DNA from: Corella eumyota
Lineage: Eukaryota > Chordata > Ascidiacea > Phlebobranchia > Corellidae
Direction: 5' to 3'
Assembly (NCBI GenBank): GCA_963082875.1
Contig: OY720097.1
Span: 3,596,001 to 3,660,000 of the forward strand
DNA: 64,000 nt
Part shown: positions 23,045-35,875 of the stretch, in pieces
How the letters are laid out: each line of letters starts with the position of its first letter
Position numbering within the stretch: the stretch's first letter is position 1
Position numbers and translations under genes: made by a program
Notes under the pieces: generated by a model
The model's input: only the letters and a program-made list of their open reading frames with translations
Database searches by the model: none
Told to the model about the DNA's origin: nothing

Positions 23045-26000
23045 TTAATGCTGAGTTATATCAAATAAGAAAACTTTTGCAGTCTGTAACGTTTAAAAAA
23101 CGGTTAAAAAAAGTACAGAATTACCTAAGGAAGTAAATAACATGAATAATTATAAAATTTTTAGGTTTTTCCTGTTTTGCAACTAACGTCTAGTTCCTTA
23201 GGCGGTTTAACACATATACTGATACTATGCTATATTCTACACAACATTGTCAATAAACTATAGGAAAACGTAGTACGCAGTTTTAGGATCTTTTTCAGTT
23301 CTTACTACTACTTCTTTCCTCCTTATTTCTTTGAACTGCACGCTAGCCTCTAAACTACATTTGATAAACTAAAAATCGTACTTTCTTTTTCTGTGTAGTA
23401 AAAGAAAAAGGCAGCGCGTTTTAGTTATTTTAACCGATAAGTAGTTATACCAGTTCTAGATTCAAAATGTCAAAGCTCGGATTTTAAATTTCATGCCAAA
23501 TAATGAACTTGCAAATTAAGTTTTAAATCTGGTACTGAATAACGAACTGTTTTTTAATATGGTTCTACATAACATATAATTAACTACGGGTGTTATTTTA
23601 CCATGCTTTAAGGGTTGAAAAAGTTGTTTTAGTTTGCGATTTAAGCCTGCAACCAAACGCTTTGTTTATTCAAGCCGAAAAAATCAAACTGTTTACTAAT
23701 TTAAATTATTTAATATACATGAGTTCGAACACTGTTATACAACAAAATAGAAATAAACAAAAACTCAGTAACACATTTTTTTTAGTTGTCAGTCATGTAC
23801 ACACTATTTTTACACGCACTATGTAAATAAAATCACAAATTTTAAAAATGGACGCGCTTATACAGTTAGCTTAATAGATTACATATATAAATTTTACATC
23901 TTTATGCTTAGCTTTTTATATACCGACTTGCAGACAGGCTTGTGTATTTTTCAGTCCGCAACTAATTAAAGGCTAAATAATTCACACTATTTTACGTGTC
24001 ATAATTTTATTAGTATACAAAAAGAACCTGTCACAAAAATGCAGCAAATTAGATAGGCAGCAAAGGGACAGTGAAGCGAAAAAATAAACATCATATTTTC
24101 ACGGTTGTTAACAATATTTATAGAAAGTTAGAAAGTAAATATTTCTGTAAATCCAAAAAAAAATAACATTTCTTAAAAAAATTAAAAAAAAAAACATTTC
24201 CAAGAAAAAATCACAATACAATTCTACAGACGGTTTTAGAACACAGCTGTAAGCGACTATTTAAAATACGAAAAAAAATTGGCCAAAAAAAAACAAATAT
24301 ACAAATTTATATTGCCCTTTAGAATAACAAAATAACATTTGGCCCTAAACACTTCCAATATACTATCGTACCAGTCTTGTAATTGGAAAAAAGTTGCATA
24401 ACAGTTTACAGAGTAGTGCATTAAAAATACCAAATTGCCGTTATAGATAAATTCTTTAAGTATTGGACATTATATAAAAACAGTGCAAATGTATGTGTAC
24501 TCTAAATTTGTATCGTTTAAACAGGGTAGACATTACATAAAAACTTTAACAGTCTGTTTATGAAATATTTACAATTATTTTTTTCTTATACAAAAAAGTA
24601 ATTTTTTTTTTAGTTTAGGTAACTTGTTTAAAACAAAATTACAATAAATCATAAAAAAGATGGCGGTTTTATATTTAAATTAGATTTTAAATTTATTAAA
24701 TATTGCGTGTCGTAAAACCGTCAAAAAATATTTGCGTTTCATTAAAAAAGAAATTCCCAAATCGGATAAAGCAATGTGATTTAAATTACGGCAAATATTA
24801 ACGCCAGTTTTAATTATATATAACGCCGTATACAATTATTATTTAATAACATGTGGTCAAAAAATCAAAAGGAAATAATAATAATCAAATATCCAATATA
24901 TCACTTAAAAATTTCCGCTGTGAAAACAGAAACGACAAAAAATCAATTTTTTTTTAAATTTCGATTGGTGAATAAAGCTGTCGCAAAAGCGTGCGTCAAA
25001 TTTTCGTTGATTAGCGTAAATTAATGTGACGTTAGCGCACTAATGACCCTCGGGAAAGGATTTAAAGAGAAAATCGTATTAAAAAGCGAACTAGGAATGT
25101 AAACAATAGAAATTGGAATTTAAAAAATAAAAATAAAATGCGTTTTTAACAGTTGTATATCAAAAGCACCGTAAAATAATTGGTAGCGTAATTATTTGTT
25201 CATTTTAAAATTCAAGGCGACGGGGCGGGAATTATGACATCACAATGCGAGACATGATAGAAAGATTTGATATTAAATATAACTGTGAATATTTTTACAA
25301 AAAAATGTTGAAAAAATAATACAACAACGATAAAAAATATACAATGTCCATTAAATCTTAAAATTAACCGATACCTTATAAAATTTAAGAACCAATAAAA
25401 TACTTTAATATACCGAAATAATAATTTAGTTGGCGAATACCCTTTTTTAAAATGTTAAAAAACGACAACTTTAAAATATCAAAGGAATGGAACATACGAT
25501 TGGCTTGTTCTTAAAAAAAGGAGTAAAAAATTAAAAAAAATACTTGGAAACTAGGCATAACAGAATTACAACTTTAAAAAAGTTAGCACAAAATTAAAAA
25601 CTTTAAATTATTTCTTCTAAATGACATGGTCGTTGTGCTTATGATACACAGCCAATAATACAATTCAAAATTGCTTAAACTAGCCGCAATACATATAAAT
25701 AACTATTTTTTACTATCACCTTTTTAAAAAACTATTTTTAATTACATAAAAATACTACATTATGAAATCATTTTTCCTACTAATACTTTTAAAGCGAGAT
25801 TTTTACCTAAACTAGGTGTAATTTTAACTCTAGCCCAGCTATAGATTGACAAAATAATATTAAAATACTGATATATGCAAGAATATGGCTGAATAATTTT
25901 AAAACAAAGTGGCTAAAATGTAAGAGATTTAAAAAAATTTAAGATGTAGTAAGGCCCTCAGTTTTTACATGATATGATTTCAAATTTGAAAAAATAGTAA

Positions 26001-26099
26001 AAGTTAATATTTTTTTGGCATTTACCTAATATCAACTTAGTTTGTCAGATGTAGAAATAAAAAAGTTGTAAAAACCCTTTTTCTTTACTTTTTTCTTTG
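23045..26099. other. 3-kb AT-rich intergenic region
   Basis: No exon chain, RNA gene or repeat family was recognised. It separates the transporter promoter from the 3' end of the next minus-strand gene. Long A/T runs dominate 24100-25900. Confidence 0.5.
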
Positions 26100-29000
26100 T
26101 TAAGGCCTTCGAATAAGTCTTAACATTGTTTTATTTTCATCCTCCAACATTTTGTTGTCTTCTTTCAGTTGGTGATTTTCTTCTTCCAAGCATCTTAACT
26201 CCTGCAAAAATTTAAAAATTTTTTTGGCAAAATTGCAATATTTTTTTTTCTATATCCTCTTAAGGCGATAGGTTTTATATTTTTTATTGGGAAAGGGTGT
26301 GCTGTTATGACGTGTTTTGAGCTATCCGTAAACGCCGGGCTCAAGGGCGAATAGTGTGACGTTGGTGCGGCTCGAACCCGAAACCTTTCGGCTCGTATTC
26401 CGACGCAATGACTGGTTCGCCACATTACCGGACAAAATTGCAATATTTTTAGTTATTAGAAAAGTGTTGCTCCCGAGCGCCATCTAGCGGAACTGTTTTT
26501 TCTTTCCATGGCGATATTTTTTGTTGCACGCTACACGTAAATTTAAAAATAAATCGAGAAATTATCTAAAATCTTTTGGTTCAAATAATATTTGCTCTGT
26601 AGTACCAAACTGAACCTACTTGACCTATTTTAGGCAGGTCTTAAAAAAGATAATAACCAAATTCACCTTAAGGCAATAGAAATATATCATATTTAATTAT
26701 CTCAATCGTTTTAATAGACTTACAAAATGAACAGTTAGTTATTTAAAATATGATTTAAAAATTATGAGATAAAATGTAATAAAAATCACAAATAGGCAAT
26801 AAATCATTTAAAAAATTATATAATATTATAAGTTTTATGTAATAAAATAAATAAAAAAAGTTATTGTTCATAAAAATACAACAATAAAAACAAAAATATA
26901 CTGAAATAAAAACAAAGATAAAAAAACAAAAAAAATTTTTTTACTCACATCATTCATAACTCGAAATTCTTTTCTAAGCTTAGAAATTGTGAGTTCAGCT
27001 TGCTCGAGTTTCAAGCAAAGCTCCTCAGTTTCACTTAAGTTTTGCGGCTCCTAAAAATATTTGAGTAATATAAAAAAAAACAACTGCAAAAAAAATTGAT
27101 ATTTTCAAGTAGTAAATAATTTAGTAATTTTGAATATTTTAAATTTTTTTAAAACAAAAATATTTAAAAAATAAAACTTGAAACCTTTGTTGAAATGATA
27201 GGTTATACAATGTTTTGGCTTTACCCTAAAACACAGATACATTACAGAATGCTATGCTACAATGATTCACGGCTCGATTTGGCCTTGCAAAAGGTTAAGA
27301 GTTTAACAACACTTATCCTGTATAGCCTACCACTTAGCATGTTATTATAATTTTGTAGTTGTCAAAATATATTGGACTAAAAAAACTTAACAAAACTACT
27401 CAAAAAATCCAAAAATTTTTTAACAATTGCAAATAATATTTAAACTTTTTTAGCAATTAATAGCATTAAAAAAATTATTATATTGTGTATATATTTATTA
27501 ATAAGTAAATACTAAATAATATGATGCAATTAAGTTTTGAATTACAAAATTTTTAATGTGAAATATATAAAATTACTTTAATACCTCTTTTTTCTTGTCT
27601 ATTCTCTTCCCATGTCTTCGTGATGAACTCATATGAGCTGATGAAATGTGAACCCCATTTGTGTTGATGTCAGTTTGTTTGGGTACTATAGGTACGGGGG
27701 TTGCAGGAACCCTAACAAAAAAAAATGTTTTTTTTATTTTTTTTTTATTTTTTAAAATTTTGTTAAAGGCATTTCACATAAATTTAAACAACTTTCAAAT
27801 TTTTGTTTAGCAAAAAATAACAATAAAAGTATGATTTATAATATTATTAAATTACTGAAATAATGTCAGGGTTAAAATTATTCATTATAAAAGGTCCTGA
27901 GTTTGATTCTCAAAGCTATTACAATGTATTCCCTCGACCAACCCTGGTTAACAGTAAGAAGTTTTGCCAGCCTTAAGGACAAAAGGCTATTCAAATATTA
28001 GGCAATTATAATTAATTATATATATCACAACCTGCAATGCTTAACTTAAGATTGGGTTTGGGTAATATATGTTACCCTAAGTTAATTCACTAACAACATC
28101 ACAAATATCCTAAAAAAAATTAAAAGGTAAGAATGGTGGTTAAACATACTGTAACGCGTTTGAATTTTCATTTGAAGTTTCGGTTTCTTTTTGTTGTGTT
28201 GTTTCATCTTTTTCCTTAACATAAAAACACAATTTTCATTTTAAATCTAAAGGTTTAGTAATAAAGTTTAAAAACACAAAAAATGAATTTATAAAAAATA
28301 TTTGACTAAACAAAATTTCATTTTCAAATTTAAAAAACAAACAATTATAAATCAATTTTGAACAAATATATGCTTCTAAGTTGTACACAAACAAAGTAAA
28401 CACATTTTTGAAACAAGTTTTCTTGTGGTTTAATATAATATGGATAAAGCCTATACCACAAACAAAATATTATCTTAAGTACTAGATCAGTTTTTTTTTA
28501 CAACTTAACATTTTTTTTTAAATATATATTTAATACAGAAAAAAAACTCAACATTTAACATGGTTAGTAAATGCTTAGGTTAAACAAATACATAAAAAAC
28601 TACTATCATATTTAAAATAAATAGGCCTATTAGGTATTTTATGTCAGATAATTACAAATAATAATAGTAATCCAGTATGCAATATTTGTATCCTTAAACA
28701 AATACTAATATTAATGCAAACTAAAATAAATCCAGACCCAATATTTTACCTCTTTTGATTCCTTTTCCCCTTCCTCTGCATCTTTTAAAGAAATAACCCC
28801 AGTACTTCTTCGTTTTTGCCTTAACTGTCGTTTCTCCCTTTGCAACTTACCCCTTCGTGCTGAAGGCCCCGTTTTTTTGGGCGCAGGAGCAGAAGTGGGG
28901 CTGGGGTCGGGAGTGTCGTCGACAGAAATAACTGGGACTACAGGGGTGTGTGTCGTTGTGGTTGTTATTTTTGGATCTCCGTTTAAATGAGTATTGTTGC

Positions 29001-30406
29001 TTCGTGAAGGTTGAGATATTTTATCTATAGGTGCATAAAAATTTAAACAAAAAATGTTTTGAGAATTTGAAAAAGTGCAAATTAAGTAATTGTAGAAATA
29101 GAATAATTTTAGATTTGTTTTCTATTCAAATTTTTCTAACTATGTAATTATTTTTGGGTACAAATGTAAAATAAACAAGAAAAAATATATATTTTGTATT
29201 GGATTTACAAATTATTTTATAAATTACTAACAGTCAACTATATACACCTATATCAATTTTAAATTACTTCACAAATTAAAAAAAAAGCTCGAATTAACGA
29301 AAAATTGTCTATAATTTTTTTATTCTCGATTAACAAAGTTATTGTTATTTAAAAATAAATACACAGTGTACCTTTACTTATTCTTTGTTCAAAATTAGCA
29401 GATATTGATTGCACCAAAACAGATTTTCTACGAGGCACCGGACTTTTACTTTCTAATACGTGAGAACATGCAAATTATATTTTTTTAAATTATCATTGCT
29501 ATTGCAAATTAAAGAAATCTATTTGTAAAGCCAAAAAACGAAAAAAGAACCAACTTTAAATATATATATACACAATATATATATACACCTTTTACATTAG
29601 CTATTAGTATAAAAATTTTAACAGTTAAGTTGGTTAAACTCTGCTTTAAGATTGATATTTTTTTTTTTAAATATTAAAATAAATACACCAGAAATTAAAA
29701 GAAGTCACTTTTTTAAATAAAACTTTGCTATTTTTAAAATGTTATCATTAGCAATATATATATAAACACAAAAGTATAAATATATAAAGAGGAAAACCAA
29801 ACATAAACACATACATACTTATATATATGCAGTTTTAAAATATAAAAACACAAAAACATGCAAGTGTTTGAAATACATACCAGAAGGTAATCTTTGTTTA
29901 GTTGAATAATCGCTTAAATGATTATTGTTGTTGTTGACATTGTTATTGTGTTCCGTGTCTAAACAAAAAACTTGATTTTATAAAAACAATGCAGTTATTT
30001 TAGCCCAGTTTTTTAACCTTATGAAGTTCTGTCATGGTCTGTTTGCTTATTAAAGTAATTACCAATGTGTGATAGAAATTTAGTAATTTAGTGTGTTAAC
30101 AAAAGATTAATTTTAAAAATTCATTTTAAAATTTAAAATATTATCTTATTTTTAATTTTTTAACATTTTTTAAATTTTTATGATCATTAAACACATAATC
30201 TTAACTACAATATTGTTAAAATATGTTTTAATATGTGCCCTGCTGCTTTAGTAAAAAGTTATATAATATTTATACACTATTTTATTTAAAACTTTTAAAT
30301 AATAACCTTGGTTTAAATCTTTTGTTCTGGAACCTCGTGTACGTCTTGGCGTTCTATTCCATTCTTCATCATTATTGTGTTGAATATTTCGGCTATAATA
30401 CGACAT
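26100..30406 (-). CDS. Myosin phosphatase targeting subunit-like, C-terminal half only
   Basis: Exons on the minus strand: 30406-30307, 29958-29881, 29452-29372, 29024-28750, 28214-28150, 27711-27585, 27050-26949, 26201-26100 (309 aa). Residues 158-171, RRSTGVISLKDAEE, match the inhibitory Rho-kinase site of MYPT1 (RRSTQGVTLTDLQEAE; T161 here corresponds to T696). The last 68 residues form a coiled coil / leucine-zipper tail, ending LKEDNKMLEDENKTMLRLI, much like the MYPT end LKDENGALIRVISKL. The region between is Ser/Thr/Pro-rich and basic. The PP1-binding KVxF and ankyrin repeats of full-length MYPTs are absent; the ATG sits only 760 bp from the next gene. It may be a short form from an internal promoter or a separate C-half gene. 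TTTTTGACAG just before the ATG could instead be an acceptor linking to unseen upstream exons. Confidence 0.75.
26246..26432 (-). mobile_element. tRNA-derived SINE, family B, with intact 18-bp TSD
   Basis: A minus-strand insertion in the last intron of the MYPT-like gene. The same 18 bp, CAAAATTGCAATATTTTT, flanks it at 26228-26245 and 26433-26450. Reading the minus strand, the body starts TCCGGTAATGTGGCGAACC with an A-box-like segment, then B box GGGTTCGAGCC, a short unrelated body and an A-rich tail. Unlike family A it has no CACATCGAGGATAAAGATAT tail. Confidence 0.85.
26477..26490 (-). promoter_or_regulatory. CTCF-consensus-like site
   Basis: On the minus strand the sequence is CCGCTAGATGGCGC, which fits the animal CTCF core CCASYAGRKGGCRS at 13 of 14 positions. 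It lies 27 bp outside the family B SINE duplication, within an intron. Binding is not shown by sequence alone. Confidence 0.3.
27890..28112 (+). mobile_element. Old diverged family A SINE
   Basis: Weak but ordered similarity to family A: B-box-like GAGTTTGATTCTC, AGGCAATTATAATTAATTAT, AAGATTGGGTTTGGGTAATA and TATGTTACCCTAAGTT. It is in an intron of the MYPT-like gene, and the head is mostly lost. Confidence 0.55.
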
Positions 30407-31164
30407 TATACAAAACTGTCAAAAATTTCCAAATACTTCCACCAAACGCCAACGATTTTTTTGTAAAAACCTATCTCCTATATTTTAGAACACATGAACT
30501 AAACGTAGCGATATTTCTGTGCAAAAATAAACAGAATGGCTCAATTAGGCTACGTCAGACCGTAATAGCCTTACAATTTATCACTTCATTAAAAGATTAA
30601 CGATCTGACAGGTAGGCGTTTACAGCATCGGTTTCGATTTCCACTTTGTTCATAACTCGACAAAGAATAAATAAACATAACAAGGCAAGAGTTAATGGAC
30701 CGAAAAATCGGTTTATCCTCAATAATTTAAGCAAAAAGTTTAGAAAAATAGCTTTACAAACTTAAAAAATCAAAAATTATTTGCATGAAATCAAAACAAC
30801 AATAATTTTGTATTTGTACGGGTGCATTTAACAATTTAATTTATGAAATATTGTAGTTGTGAAGATATATTTAAACAAAATAAAAATAAATTTCACAAAA
30901 TATTTTAAGTTAAACAAAATAATTCGATAATAAATTAGTTTATCTTTTTCGATTTCCAAAGACTTAAACAAATATTCAGTAGAATAACTTTATTGTAATT
31001 CAGTAGATAAACGGCATAACCATAGAATTAACAATTAAAATATTGTTTGGGTAATATATGAATAAAAATACATAAGTGCAATTTACATGCAACTATTAAC
31101 ACTGTTATGAACTTAAAATGTACCAACATGGTTTTAATAATTTTAAACAAAATTTTGTAAAATA
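30407..31164. other. Spacer upstream of the MYPT-like gene
   Basis: Contains the 3' UTR of the sugar transporter and the putative MYPT-like promoter or 5' UTR. A short minus-strand frame near 30600-30651 (MNKVEIETDAVNAYLSDR) is open but has no partner exon and is not called. Confidence 0.4.
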
Positions 31165-34071
31165 TTATTTTTTATACAAGTTTTGAATTTCAACTAAGGA
31201 TTTTCCATTCGTTTCGGGTAAGAGAAGCCATATCACAGGAGCAGCAATAATGTTAATTCCTGATAAAGCCCACAAAACTCCATATATACTTACTAAATCC
31301 TATACATAAAAAACATATTTAATTTTAGTAGGTTGTATGAAAAATAAAAAAAATTTACATTTTTTTTCTAAATACTTACGCAAAAATATCGAAAAGTTTT
31401 TAGTATGAAAAATGCGGACAAACAATTTGCAGATATAGCTAAGCCTCCAGTAATTCCACGTGCATTTAAAGGAATCATTTCTCCGATGATAACGAACGGA
31501 ATTGGTCCAAGGCCGACAGCGTAAAATATCATAAAAACTAGTGTGCTTACCAGCGCCACCCAACCAAAAACTAAAATAAAAAAACTATTTCAATATCCAA
31601 TATATTAACCTAAACTTTGTTAAACCAAAATTACAAATAAAAATAAGTGTTCCAATTTTGTTTAAATTAACTTTTAGCGCATACCTGTTGTGTTATTACT
31701 TGATGATTGAAGAGCATCATTTACAATAGTTACGTTTATCGGAATGTTATTTGCATATTTCGAAGCTTGTAAAATTGACATTGCGTACATACATCCTCCT
31801 AATACACTTAAACAAATGGAACAACCGGTACACGAAGCCACAAAAAGCTTTTTTCGACCAACTTTGTCGATTAAAAAAGCAGCAATAAGTAAGCCGAGAA
31901 CTTGAAATGAACCAACCATAATAGATGGTGTACTATCTGTATTTAATAATATTTATTTAAATTCATAATACTTCTACTTCCTTTTTTTTGGTATATATCT
32001 TTATCCTCGATGTGGAAAGGTCGAATGCGAGACCCAAACATAGAGTAACATCAGTTACTTCGACCCAGTCTCGAGATGCCTTTGGTAGTTTGGAATATTA
32101 TATAAATTACAATTGCCTGGTAAATATTCTGCTGTTTAAGTGCTGGCTTAGCAGAAGTTTATACCGTTTATAGCGCCTTACTTAAGCTCCAGCATAACAG
32201 CAGTGGGGATTGAACCCACGACCTTATGATGGTGAAGCAAGTTTTTTTTTATTAACTTTTACCGTTTTTAAACTTTGCAACTTCAAAAATTGAATGAATG
32301 TAATAAATGATCGCACTGTTTCCAGAAAAATGTTGCAGAAAATTTAACCCGATTACTAGCAAAGTTGGTTTGTAAAACTCGGGTTGAATTAAATCTTTCA
32401 ATTGAATTTTTTCCTAAATATTAAGTTGTTTAATGATTTATCTTAATAAAAATTCATAAGCCGTTTATTAGTCCTACAAATAGTATTTAGCTCAATTTTA
32501 AGTATATTACTTTCTGGTTTTTAATAAAATAAACATTAATTTTTACCGAAGATTCGTTTAATGTTGACTCCATTTCGAAAAGCTCTCGCTGAATTCTAGA
32601 TTTAGATTTTTTATATGATAACCTCGCCAGTGCATTTTCCGCTTGTTTTAATTTTCCCTTTTTAGCATACCAATATGGACTTTCGGGTATCAGAACGCAC
32701 ACAAGAAACGTTATACAGGCTGAAATCATATAACAATTTAACTAAATGTAATTAACAAAAACTAGCAGCCCACCTTAATTTTTCATAAATGAATGTAATT
32801 CTTAACTTTTTAATATTTTAAATATTTTGGTGTATTTACGAGACTTTTATGTTAATGCAAAAAATGTCAACTTACCTTGGCACAGTCCAATTTGAGCTAG
32901 ACTAACCCATTTCAACGAGTTTCCACATAGAAACCCGAAAAGGATTCCAAACGCCATCACGAGGTTGAAAAAACTACCCAAAAATCCTCTTATTTTAGTA
33001 GGACATATTTCACCTACGTAAACCTAATTGCAAAAATGAAAGTTTCTTAAAAAAATAATAATATAGTTTTAGAGTAAATTTTTGTGAAAATGTGAAAGTG
33101 TTTTACCATTATAGTAGGTCTAAAGACAAGTGTAATATGTATGTAACCCAATAGAGTATTAGAAGTTTGGAAATATTTAATTTAAAACTAAAATTGTACT
33201 GTTTTAGACTTAGAATACATATTATAATTGACCTATGTAAAGATATTAAACATCAAGATCTTAATACACAAGATAAAATACTTGAAAATCAAAAATACCG
33301 GTATAACAGCACCGCACATGCCGTATGCAAATCCGCTTACGCCTCGACCAACTAAAAGTAATGTAACAGATTCAGCGAGTTGTATAAAAATCCAGCCAAT
33401 AGCAAACATGACTGATGTCAACAAAATTGTTTTGTGACGTCCCAGAACGTCCATTATAGAACCGCATACTAAACTTCCTACTATTGCTGGTAGATACAGG
33501 ATGCTCTAAACGAAAATTAAGTACCAACAACATTAATCTTATACATTTTTAAATACTAAATTTCACTTTTATGAGGCAACGTAACGTTGTTTATTTAATA
33601 CAGGACTTAAAAAAAATTTAAACTAAGAAAAAGATTGGTAAAAATATGTAAAGAAACAAAATTGTAATCAGCAAGTAACTGTTTAAAAGTCTTACCCCAA
33701 ACCACGTGGCTTCGTTCGATGACAACCTTAATGAATCGTTGCTTGCATTTTCTAGGTCACGAATCGCTGGCGATGTGAAGCCAATAACATAGCCAAGGTT
33801 AAACGTTAGCAGATTGGCAACAAAGACAATGACAGTAACTTTAATATAGGATCTAAATCTAAACAAGAATTTATAATTAGTATTTCAAACAAGACATTTT
33901 TTAAGGCCATTTTTATTTAGATTTCAAATTATGTTCTCATTTTTGCCGGCGTTCAAATGGAACTTTAAAAGAAAAAACTAGTTTTTAAAATTACCTAATG
34001 TTTTGATTTTCATGTTTTTTGTTATTGTTGTTGTCTACAAATGATACCACATCATCGTTATCTTTAGTCAT
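31165..34071 (-). CDS. Facilitative sugar transporter, SLC2A (GLUT6/8-like) family
   Basis: Nine minus-strand exons: 34071-33995, 33858-33696, 33505-33299, 33023-32876, 32719-32547, 32413-32263, 31936-31685, 31570-31380, 31299-31165 (498 aa). It is a 12-helix major facilitator for hexoses or related sugars in a plasma or internal membrane. Sugar-porter signatures appear in order: DVLGRHKT (loop 2-3), GRGVSGFAYG, PESPYWYAKKG after helix 6, NFLQHFSGNSAIIYY (helix 7), DKVGRKK (loop 8-9), GLGPIPFVIIGEM (helix 10) and PETNGKSL after helix 12. The pattern is nearest to SLC2A6/8 and insect trehalose transporters; the substrate cannot be told. A large luminal loop (about 361-390) is Asn/Ser-rich. The acceptor TTAATTTAG stands 3 nt before the ATG. 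Intron 6 holds a family A SINE. Confidence 0.92.
31982..32241 (-). mobile_element. tRNA-derived SINE, family A (5'-truncated)
   Basis: Minus-orientation copy in the sugar-transporter intron between 31936 and 32263. Read on the minus strand it has the B box GGGTTCAATCCCC, GCGCTATAAACGG, ACCAGGCAATTGTAAT, GACTGGGTCGAAG and the tail CATCGAGGATAAAGATATAT plus A-run. The first ~30 bp of the head are missing. Confidence 0.85.
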
Positions 34072-34629
34072 TTTCTAAATTAACAAGTCGGTTAAATAAA
34101 AGGAAATACAATATTGCTACAAAAAAATAACAGTATTAAAAACAGCTGTTCTTTATTTTTACAGTATTATATGTGACATAACAAAAAACAATTTTCTTAC
34201 TAAATCTAAAACTGTTTATCACACCAATGTTGTGATATATTGACCTCTTTCTTAATATAGTTTCCTTTATATAATGACTGACAGTTTTATTAATATTGTT
34301 TATTTTTAAGTAGATTTCACAGAACTGTATTATGCGCCTGCAAAGTGACTGGCTAATGTCTACAAAATTCAGCAATGGCTGTATCACTTACACATTTAGG
34401 GAGAGTACAAGTTATTTATAATTGATAGAATTGCTGTGCTGAATATTATCACAACTGTTTACACATAACAACGAAACAAAAAGATATGTATCTGTCTAAA
34501 CACCATAAACCACACGACTAGTTCATAGTTCTACCAATCAATCTTTTAAACCAAAGCTATTTTGATTTTTTGGCGTACAAAAATCTTACACTTGGCATTA
34601 CTCAACAGCAGTTATAATTTTGAAGTGGC

Positions 34630-34822
34630 GTCTGGCGCAAACCAAACTTGTTTTAAAGACACGCCAGAGAAAATTCGAAGTCAGACCAAACTTTTTTTAA
34701 AGACACGCCAGAGAAAATAATAGTCAGACCAAACTTTTTTTTAAGACGCGCCAGAGTAAATTCGTAGTCAGACCAAACTTGTTTTAAAGACGCGCCAGAG
34801 TAAATTCGTGGTCAGACCAAAT
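34630..34822. repeat. 44-bp minisatellite, ~4.5 copies
   Basis: The phrase AGACCAAACTT...AAAGACRCGCCAGAG repeats with starts of ACCAAA at about 34641, 34685, 34728, 34772 and 34816, a period of 43-44 bp. It lies about 560 bp upstream of the sugar-transporter start. Confidence 0.93.
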
Positions 34823-35602
34823 TCTGGATATGATAAACGTTACCTAATTTTAATAAATATCGTACCACAGTGTTGTAAATTAAATACCCTTTAAAAATCA
34901 TTGCTTTAAGTTAATTTATATATTATTTAGATTAATTAAAATATTGATTAAAAAATGTCTTTTACTATTCATAGCTTTAGTTTTGCCAGTTGCTACACGT
35001 CTTACGTTGCCTTTGTTTTGTTTAACTTTTTTTAAAGAGAATAGTTTGTTTTAATCGGCAAAATCCTATAATTTTTGGGTAATTTTAATGTTCTAAAATT
35101 GCTATAAAAATTATGATTTGTTTTTAGCGTGTTTTTGCAAAGTTCTTTTAATTAATTTGTATTAACTTACGATATAAATACAGTAAAAAATAGTAACTGC
35201 ATTTAAACTAATTGCTTTTTTGTATTAAAGTTTTGTATAGTTGTCAAATAGGTTATATTTTAAAAAACATTTTTTTGAAGTAATTATAAATTAAAAGATT
35301 TAGGATTGAAACCTATCTAGTTCATGTTAAAAAAAACAACAAAAAAAGTTACGGTGTAATTAATAACAACTTTAGGCTTTTTTATTGTAAAATAAATATT
35401 TAAAGCATTTATTTAAACAAAAAAATATTCCATAATAGGCAGCATTTGATTTTATTTAACTAAAATCCCCAACATTATTAGTTTTTAATTAAAATAAAAA
35501 AGTTGCAAAATTTAACTTTAATTGCAACGATTTCAAGTTAGATTTTCATTACAGATTATGCTGTTCGTATTAAACAAACGCGTTGATACAAATAAACTTT
35601 GG

Positions 35603-35875
35603 TTTGACTATAAAATATTGGTGGCTTTACTATAAAATACTGGCGGCTTGACTATAAAATACTGGCGGCTTGACTATAAAATACTGGCGGCTTGACTATA
35701 AAATACTGGCGGCTTGACTATAAAATACTGGCGGCTTGACTATAAAATACTGGCGGCTTGATTATAAAATACTGGCGGCTTGACTATAAAATACTGGCGG
35801 CTTGACTACAAAATATTAACGGCTTGACTACAAAATAACTTTGGTTTGACTATAATGTATATGCAACTTGACTAC
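35603..35875. repeat. 22-bp minisatellite, ~12 copies
   Basis: Unit TGGCGGCTTGACTATAAAATAC repeats about eight times almost perfectly from about 35628, with diverged copies on both sides (TTGGTTTGACTATAAAATAT and CGGCTTGACTACAAAATA). No spacers, so it is not a CRISPR-like array. Confidence 0.95.

Noticed and set aside
30235-30600. Plus-strand 121-aa frame
   Set aside because: Overlaps the antisense of the first MYPT-like exon; AT-driven composition and no family match.
30600-30660. Minus-strand mini-frame MNKVEIETDAVNAYLSDR
   Set aside because: Could be an upstream ORF or exon, but no donor in the right phase joins it to the gene.
35603-35875. Regular short repeats that might suggest a CRISPR-like array
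   Set aside because: Units are directly adjacent with no unique spacers, and the genome is eukaryotic.
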